The notes below the pieces were generated by a model. The model did no database searches and had not been told where the DNA came from. It saw only the letters and a list, made by a program, of their open reading frames with translations. A DNA stretch of 9,032 nt from Streptosporangiaceae bacterium (GTDB lineage Bacteria > Actinomycetota > Actinomycetes > Streptosporangiales > Streptosporangiaceae), in assembly GCA_030042885.1 (NCBI GenBank), contig JASHYW010000122.1, positions 1 through 9,032 on the forward strand. Reading direction: 5' to 3'. The translations under genes were made by a program, and so were the position numbers. Of the stretch, positions 5,214 to 9,032 are shown one piece after another (the first letter of the stretch is position 1; each line of letters opens with the position of its first letter).

Positions 5214-6200
5214 TCAGTCGTCGATCTCCTGCCAGACGGCCTGCTCGTCGTGTTCTTCCCAGTCGGCTCCGGGCAGCGCGACGGCCCAGCTGGTCCAGGT
5301 CCCGGCCGGCCGTGCCGGGGCGGTCCTGACCCTGGCGCGGACGATCATGCCGGGTGTGAGCCGCACGGGCCGGCGCAGCGGGGCTGTGGTCATCCCCCAG
5401 TGCGTGGGCGGGTCGCCGGGCCCGACGGAGAGTGAAATGCCGGGCGCGAGCTCGGCGCTGAACCACAGGGCGAGCGCGTTGGCCGTGCCGTGGTCGCGGA
5501 CGGCCAGCAGCGTCTCGCCTCGGTGCGGCGCGTCCGCCTGCTCCAGCGGGATCAGGTCGGCGTCCGTGGTCCACAGCCGGCCCGGCTCCGAGCGCCTGTC
5601 GCCCGCCGCGAGGTGACGGAAGGTGCCGGAGTAGAAGATTTCGTTGACCGTTGCCTCGGCCAGGTCATCGAGGTTGAGGCCGTAAGGGTTATCCCGCAGG
5701 AAGGCCACCATGTCCCCGGTGTACCGGTCGCGGGCTAGCGCGGTCCAGGCCGTGACCGAGCGGGGGATCATGACTCCGCCCGGCTTGAGCCAGCGGTCGC
5801 GGGCGGCGATGACCGGGCCGAGCATCCCTTCATCGATCCCGAACCCTCCCAGCCACTCCGAGACGATCACATCGACACGTCCAGGCAGCTCGACGTCCAT
5901 CACGTCGCCCTGGATCACCCGGACGATGTCCGCGGCCCCGTTCGCGGCGGCCAGCTGCTGCGCCAGGACGGCGACCGTCGTCCGCTCCACCGCGTAGACG
6001 CGCGCGGCGCCCGCCCGCGCCGCGAACAAGCTCAAGATGCCGCTTCCCGCCCCGACGTCGAGCACGACATCGCCCGGGCGCACGACCGATTCGATCGCGT
6101 CCCGGAACGCCTGGGTGCGAACGCGGTCGCGGATCATCGTCCGGTGTACCTCGAGCTCGGCGTACATCGGGTCCGGCGGGTTCCTGATCGGCGTCCGCAT
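5214..6200 (-). CDS. PRMT-like SAM-dependent methyltransferase
   Basis: The 328-residue protein has the architecture of protein arginine N-methyltransferases. A Rossmann SAM-binding domain shows motif I VLDVGAGSGI (46-55) and the acidic VE after strand 2 (71-72). A double-E loop, SEWLGGFGIDE (114-124), has Glu115 and Glu124 nine residues apart, as in PRMT1. A C-terminal beta-barrel-like part follows, with the THW loop at 266-268. These are the residues that bind the substrate guanidinium in the family, so protein-arginine methylation is plausible, though some bacterial relatives act on other substrates. The ATG at 6200 is preceded by TACTAT and a six-base gap, with no ribosome site, which suggests a leaderless start; Met12 is an alternative. 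It is divergent from the SHOCT gene. No truncation is evident. Confidence 0.82.
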   Translation of the reverse strand: MRTPIRNPPDPMYAELEVHRTMIRDRVRTQAFRDAIESVVRPGDVVLDVGAGSGILSLFAARAGAARVYAVERTTVAVLAQQLAAANGAADIVRVIQGDVMDVELPGRVDVIVSEWLGGFGIDEGMLGPVIAARDRWLKPGGVMIPRSVTAWTALARDRYTGDMVAFLRDNPYGLNLDDLAEATVNEIFYSGTFRHLAAGDRRSEPGRLWTTDADLIPLEQADAPHRGETLLAVRDHGTANALALWFSAELAPGISLSVGPGDPPTHWGMTTAPLRRPVRLTPGMIVRARVRTAPARPAGTWTSWAVALPGADWEEHDEQAVWQEIDD

Positions 6201-6212
6201 GCGGGAATAGTA
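6200..6212 (-). promoter_or_regulatory. Possible leaderless -10 box of the PRMT-like gene
   Basis: In the gene's direction TACTAT (6212-6207) is followed by six bases and the ATG at 6200. The hexamer fits TAnnnT, matches four of six bases of TATAAT, and has the spacing expected for a transcript starting at the start codon. No good -35 is visible at 16-18 bases, and there is no Shine-Dalgarno sequence. Confidence 0.35.
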
Positions 6213-6361
6213 CTGGCCGCTGGTGCCCTGCCTCGGACGCTGACAGCCGGGTGGTGGCCGGCCGGTGCCTGCAACATCACCCCGTACGGGCGATGCCGGT
6301 CCGGCGATGGGCGCGTGAGACTGGATAGGCGGTGGACAAGCGCTGTGGAGAGGAGGCCTCC

Positions 6362-6634
6362 ATGGGATTCAGGCGGCGGACACGGCGCCGGGCGCTCATC
6401 GCTGGAGCGGTTGCCGGCGGGGCCATAGCCCACCACGAAGCCAGGAAGTACGGCGAGGACCAGGAGCCGGCCGAGGACCAGGCGCCAGCCGAGGACCACC
6501 AGGAGCAGGCGCAATATGCGCCGCCTGCGGCGGACCCGGCAGATGAGCTGGAGCACCTCGCGCAGCTGCACGGCTCGGGCGCGCTGACAGACGAAGAGTT
6601 CACGGCGGCCAAGGCGAAGATCCTCGGGTCCTGA
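6362..6634 (+). CDS. SHOCT-domain small protein with Arg-rich N-terminus
   Basis: The 90-residue protein ends in a SHOCT domain (about residues 59-90: LEHLAQLHGSGALTDEEF, then AKAKIL), a short helical module common at the ends of bacterial membrane or stress-associated proteins. The N-terminus is very basic (MGFRRRTRRR), followed by a Gly/Ala-rich hydrophobic stretch (ALIAGAVAGGAIAHH) that may touch or cross the membrane. An acidic Q/P/A-rich linker links it to the domain. The ATG at 6362 is chosen because AGGAGG lies at 6351-6356, five bases upstream; an in-frame GTG at 6332 lacks such a site. It is the first of three same-strand genes. The role is unknown. Confidence 0.8.
   Translation: MGFRRRTRRRALIAGAVAGGAIAHHEARKYGEDQEPAEDQAPAEDHQEQAQYAPPAADPADELEHLAQLHGSGALTDEEFTAAKAKILGS
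6455..6508 (+). repeat. Three 18-bp in-frame tandem repeats in the SHOCT gene
   Basis: Units at 6455-6472, 6473-6490 and 6491-6508 each begin with GAGGACCA; the first two are nearly identical and the third has diverged in its second half. They encode the hexapeptides EDQEPA, EDQAPA and EDHQEQ in the linker between the basic N-terminus and the SHOCT domain. The unit number could vary between strains by replication slippage, changing linker length without breaking the frame. Confidence 0.75.
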
Positions 6635-6695
6635 CCGCACGCCGCAATGCAGGAAACGCCGGACAGATCGATGACGACACGAGCGTGGGGCGGCC

Positions 6696-7112
6696 ATGAG
6701 TGAATCACGCAAGGACGTGCTATTGAAGGCGCTGGAGGCTGAGGTCGGAGCCGCATCGGCGGATCTGGGCACGCTGTTCACCGACGATGTCGTCGGCTGG
6801 TCGCCGTATGCAACCGTGTCCGGGCTTGGGGCGCTGGCCGAGCTTGCCGCCCTGCGCGAGGAAGCGTTCTCCAACGTTGCCATCTCGCTGCGGGGACTGG
6901 ACGAAGTGGGCAACAAGGCGTTCGCCGAGTGGCTCATCGACGCCGATCACACCGGGCCGTACGTTCTGGGCGAGGACGCGGTGGTGGACGCAACGGGACG
7001 CCACGTCCAGCTGGCCGGCGTCACCGTGGCCGACTTCCGCGGAGGGAAGATCCGGTCATTCCGGACCTATTTCGACGACCTGTCGCTGATCGAGCAGATC
7101 GCCGGCGCCTGA
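6696..7112 (+). CDS. SnoaL/NTF2-like domain protein
   Basis: The 138-residue protein has the length and pattern of the SnoaL-like/NTF2 superfamily, a cone-shaped alpha+beta fold used by enzymes such as ester cyclases and by small ligand-binding proteins. An N-terminal helix (residues 5-30) leads to LFTDDVVGWSPYATVSG (27-43), then GLGALAELAALREEAF. Strands follow, ending with the typical VTVADFRGGKIRSFRTYFDD (109-128), where the Asp/Arg pattern near the end is common in the family. The ATG at 6696 has only a weak GTGGGG upstream. It lies 61 bases after the SHOCT gene and 11 before the GNAT gene, so the three may be co-transcribed. Catalytic activity and ligand cannot be read from sequence. Confidence 0.78.
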   Translation: MSESRKDVLLKALEAEVGAASADLGTLFTDDVVGWSPYATVSGLGALAELAALREEAFSNVAISLRGLDEVGNKAFAEWLIDADHTGPYVLGEDAVVDATGRHVQLAGVTVADFRGGKIRSFRTYFDDLSLIEQIAGA

Positions 7113-7123
7113 CGACAGCCGCT

Positions 7124-7543
7124 GTGGAGTTCCACGTCGAGGACCATCCGGACCCGCGCGACATCGAAGTCCTCGAGACGCAGATCCGCCGGGAGGCGTC
7201 CGCGGCCATGGGACTCGGCGACGAGGTGGACTTGGCGATCTTCGTGCGCGACGCCGGCCGGGTGGTGGCCGGCATCAGCGGGTGGACCTGGGGTGACTGC
7301 TGCGAGCTGCAGAGCCTGTGGGTGGAGCCGGGTCTGCGGGGCCGCGGCCTGGCGACCCGGCTTATCGCCGCCGCCGAGGCCGAGGCGGCAGCGCGCGGGT
7401 GCTCGCAGACCGTACACTTCACCTACGGCTTCCAGGCCCGGGCGCTGTATGAGCGCAACGGCTACGAGCTAGTGGGCCGGGTCGAGGACTTCCCCTCAGG
7501 AACCGACGTCCTGTGGTACCGCAAGCGCCTCACGCCGCGATGA
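7124..7543 (+). CDS. GNAT-family N-acetyltransferase
   Basis: The 139-residue product contains the GNAT fold that transfers acetyl groups from acetyl-CoA. Motif A is at LWVEPGLRGRGLATRLI (65-81), with the pyrophosphate-binding R-x-x-G-x-A at Arg72-Ala77. Motif B ends with ALYERNGYELVGR (107-119). The GTG at 7124 is preferred because the family-like N-terminus (VEFHVEDHPDPRD) begins there, 11 bases after the SnoaL stop; no clear ribosome site is seen, so translation may depend on coupling. The same frame is open back to 6929, but that part overlaps the SnoaL gene out of frame. The acceptor substrate is unknown. It shares the YERxG-type ending with the GNAT remnant at 4406-4580, but the two are not close copies. 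Confidence 0.85.
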   Translation: MEFHVEDHPDPRDIEVLETQIRREASAAMGLGDEVDLAIFVRDAGRVVAGISGWTWGDCCELQSLWVEPGLRGRGLATRLIAAAEAEAAARGCSQTVHFTYGFQARALYERNGYELVGRVEDFPSGTDVLWYRKRLTPR

Positions 7544-7845
7544 GCCTGACTCGCGGGCGGACGATTGGTCGGGGTCCCAGCGGCGGACCTCTCCGTCCAT
7601 GCCACCGGGGCCGCCGCCTGGCCCGCAGGACTGCGTGGGCACCTGAATGTCCGAGGCCGAGGCTTGCCGTCGTGTTCACACAAGCTCTATAGGGTCTCAC
7701 GCGCGCTCACGCCGCACCGAGCCCATGCAGGAACTACCGCAGCCCAGGGCCTGGCCCGGGCATCTTCGCGTCCGGGTACCACCGCAATGACCGGGACCGG
7801 GCTGATTCCGACCCGATCGCCAGCGGCAGCGATGCCTGTACGACC

Positions 7846-7965
7846 TTGCACCTGGAGCTCGTCGCCGAAGACATCAGCCACAAGTTGCAGCAAGTCGTTG
7901 CCGACTTCACCGCAATCGAGGAGCGATGCGCCGCCCTGCTGGATCTGCACGCCGCGCGTGAGCAA
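7846..7965 (+). pseudogene. Coding-like fragment of unknown family
   Basis: The frame reads LHLELVAEDISHKLQQVVAD, then FTAIEERCAALLDLHAAREQ: a helical, amphipathic segment with strongly G/C third positions, about three quarters of codons. There is no in-frame ATG just upstream and no ribosome site; the only nearby start is a TTG at 7846. The frame degenerates into Gly/Pro/Arg-rich sequence on both sides and ends at 8077-8079. It is more likely a gene remnant than a complete small gene. I do not recognise it. Confidence 0.3.
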
Positions 7966-8054
7966 GCACCTGGCGGGCGTGAGCCGTCGGCTCGCGGCGG
8001 TGGCCACCATTTTCCTGCCATCTCCTTCCTTGCCGGACTCTGGGGACATAAGGA

Positions 8055-8092
8055 GCCGGGCAGGTCACGGCCTGCGTGAACCCCTGCCCGGC
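8055..8092 (-). terminator. Long GC hairpin downstream of the integrase
   Basis: GCCGGGCAGG (8055-8064) pairs perfectly with CCTGCCCGGC (8083-8092). Inside, TCACG (8065-8069) pairs with CGTGA (8075-8079), leaving a five-base loop and a three-base bulge. This 15-pair stem lies 23 bases past the integrase stop on the minus strand. There is no T-tract, as is usual in such GC-rich genomes. One arm is shared with a second, nearer hairpin. Confidence 0.5.
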
Positions 8093-8111
8093 CCCTCATC
8101 GCGGCCGGGCA
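8085..8111 (-). terminator. Second, competing hairpin at the integrase stop
   Basis: TGCCCGGCC (8085-8093) and GGCCGGGCA (8103-8111) form a perfect 9-pair stem with a nine-base loop. In the integrase transcript it starts three bases after the stop codon. Its far arm (8085-8092) is also one arm of the larger hairpin at 8055-8092, so the two cannot form together. Confidence 0.5.
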
Positions 8112-8114
8112 TGG

Positions 8115-9032
8115 TCATTCGGTTGCCATGCGGGCGTGGTCGAGGACGCCGGCGGTGCTGCCGACGTACATGTCGAGCGTGACGCGGTAGTTGGCGTGGC
8201 CGGCCATGCGGGAGACGTCGGTGACGTCGAGCTTCCAGGTAAACAAGGCTGTGGTGCAGAAGGCGTGCCGCAGGCTGTGCCAGGTCCAGCTGCCGTTGCC
8301 GTCGGCGTCGCGCCAGCCGGTCGCCAGGTAGGCGCGTTTGAGGACGTTGCGGTTGAAGTTGGAGGACCGCCAGTGCTTGCCGTGCGGGGACGGGAAGATC
8401 AGCCCCAGCGGGTTGATGCCGAATCCCTGCTCCGTGCGGGCCTGCTCGATGCGGGCGGCGAGCCGGTCGGCCAGCGGGTAGCCGGCCGGGGTCAGGCGGG
8501 GGTAGATGGTCTGCCGCCGCTTGCGGTTCTTCGGCGCCTCCACGCACAGGTGCCCGGCGACCTCGACCACCTTGCGGTCCACGGTGATGACGCGGGCGGC
8601 CATGTCCACCTGAGGCACGGTGAGGGCGGCGATCTCGCCCCAGCGCAGCCCGCTGTAGGCCGCGACGGTGGCCATCAGCTGGTCCCGGTCCCCGTGCCAC
8701 CCGGCGGCGAGCGCCTTCCCGAGCCGCTCCACGTCGCCGGCGGACGGGATCTCGGCGGGATCGACCCACAGTCCCGATTCCCCGGCCACGCTTACCCGTG
8801 GCGCAGGCAGGGGGCGGTCCCCGGCCTGCCAGTGCACCTTGGCCAGCCGCGGGTTGGCCAGGTACCCGCCCTCGATGCCCGCGCCGACCAGGGCCGAGAC
8901 CATCCCGTGCACTCGCACGCCCTCCTGGGCGGTGGGCGCGGCGTTGACGACCTGCTGTATGTGCCAGGTCTTGATGTCCTGGCAGGCCACGTCGCCGATC
9001 ACCGGGACAGCAAACCGCTCGCACAGCCTGCG
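8115..9032 (-). CDS. Tyrosine recombinase (phage-type integrase), 5' end outside window
   Basis: At least 305 residues are visible and the frame is open at the right edge, so the true start lies beyond 9032. The product cuts and rejoins DNA at att sites through a covalent 3'-phosphotyrosine. The core-binding region is followed by the catalytic domain with the full residue set: Arg in SGLRWGEI (codon 8643-8645), Lys in the beta-hairpin around APKNRKRR, His-x-x-Arg in HSLRHAF (His codon 8277-8279), His in MAGHAN, and the nucleophilic Tyr in LDMYVG (codon 8166-8168). The type resembles integrases of actinobacterial conjugative elements and phages, which often use tRNA 3' ends. The catalytic part looks intact. 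No excisionase or replication gene is in view; these would lie to the right, if present. Confidence 0.92.
   Translation of the reverse strand, partial: RRLCERFAVPVIGDVACQDIKTWHIQQVVNAAPTAQEGVRVHGMVSALVGAGIEGGYLANPRLAKVHWQAGDRPLPAPRVSVAGESGLWVDPAEIPSAGDVERLGKALAAGWHGDRDQLMATVAAYSGLRWGEIAALTVPQVDMAARVITVDRKVVEVAGHLCVEAPKNRKRRQTIYPRLTPAGYPLADRLAARIEQARTEQGFGINPLGLIFPSPHGKHWRSSNFNRNVLKRAYLATGWRDADGNGSWTWHSLRHAFCTTALFTWKLDVTDVSRMAGHANYRVTLDMYVGSTAGVLDHARMATE

Larger units (their letters stand above)
7544..8114. other. 571-base region without an intact gene
   Basis: Frames open here on both strands, but none has a good start, a ribosome site and a recognisable product together. The stretch contains one coding-like fragment (7846-7965) and the hairpins next to the integrase stop (8055-8111). 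A short GC hairpin at 7608-7624 (GGGCC with GGCCC) could end the GNAT transcript. No second copy of the tRNA 3' end is present here. Confidence 0.5.

Noticed and set aside
5209..5219. GGTAGCTCAGT, a D-arm-like sequence on the + strand near the tRNA-like fragment
   Set aside because: It is on the opposite strand to the T-arm fragment, overlaps the last codons and stop of the methyltransferase, and has no acceptor stem. Treated as chance.
6134..6937. 267-codon minus-strand frame across the SHOCT and SnoaL starts
   Set aside because: Low-complexity Ser/Arg/Ala translation antisense to two supported genes.
7687..8049. 120-codon minus-strand frame in the gap left of the integrase
   Set aside because: It overlaps the coding-like + fragment, has no ribosome site, and no domain was recognised. 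It remains possible but is not supported.
8065..9024. 319-codon open frame on the minus strand overlapping the integrase
   Set aside because: Shadow frame: Arg/Gly/Pro/His-rich translation, while the other frame holds all integrase catalytic residues.

Overview
The window is GC-rich, with strong G/C bias at third codon positions, GTG starts, GTGA stop/start overlaps and apparently leaderless genes. The protein families (LacI regulator, DUF998, SHOCT, PRMT-like methyltransferase, tyrosine integrase) also fit an actinobacterium (Actinomycetota). No closer placement is possible from the sequence. It reads as an accessory region: intact small genes alternate with truncated, frameshifted remnants, and a tyrosine integrase runs off the right edge.

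Layout, left to right. (1) 1-317: no gene; a diverged ~130 bp repeat copy (50-181), then a perfect 15-bp tandem repeat that builds a promoter touching the lacI start codon. (2) 318-1764, + strand: a LacI-family regulator, a SemiSWEET sugar transporter and possibly a 32-aa peptide, joined by two 4-base GTGA overlaps. (3) 1897-2541, - strand: an intact HAD sugar-phosphatase-like enzyme. (4) 2572-3234: gene debris, namely the 3' part of an HdeD-like membrane protein (-), the 3' part of a LuxR-type regulator (+), and an unknown coding-like fragment. (5) 3329-4030, +: an intact DUF998 six-helix membrane protein. (6) 4031-4405: no gene; holds the second copy of the dispersed repeat. (7) 4406-5199, -: remnants of a GNAT acetyltransferase, a PEBP/YbhB protein and the 3' part of a tRNA-Arg-like gene. 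(8) 5214-6200, -: an intact PRMT-like methyltransferase. (9) 6362-7543, +: a SHOCT protein, a SnoaL/NTF2-like protein and a GNAT acetyltransferase, possibly one operon. (10) 7544-8114: no intact gene, one coding-like fragment, and competing hairpins next to the integrase stop. (11) 8115-9032, -: the catalytic part of a tyrosine recombinase, open at the window edge.

How the parts may work together: the LacI/SemiSWEET unit looks like a self-contained sugar-sensing and sugar-movement cassette, and the convergent HAD phosphatase could act on a sugar or polyol phosphate (inference). The tRNA 3' fragment together with a tyrosine integrase suggests past integration at a tRNA gene. No second att copy lies in the window, so element boundaries cannot be drawn. 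The most unusual intact gene is the methyltransferase, which keeps the PRMT double-E loop and THW loop. No CRISPR array, complete IS element or obvious defence system was found.
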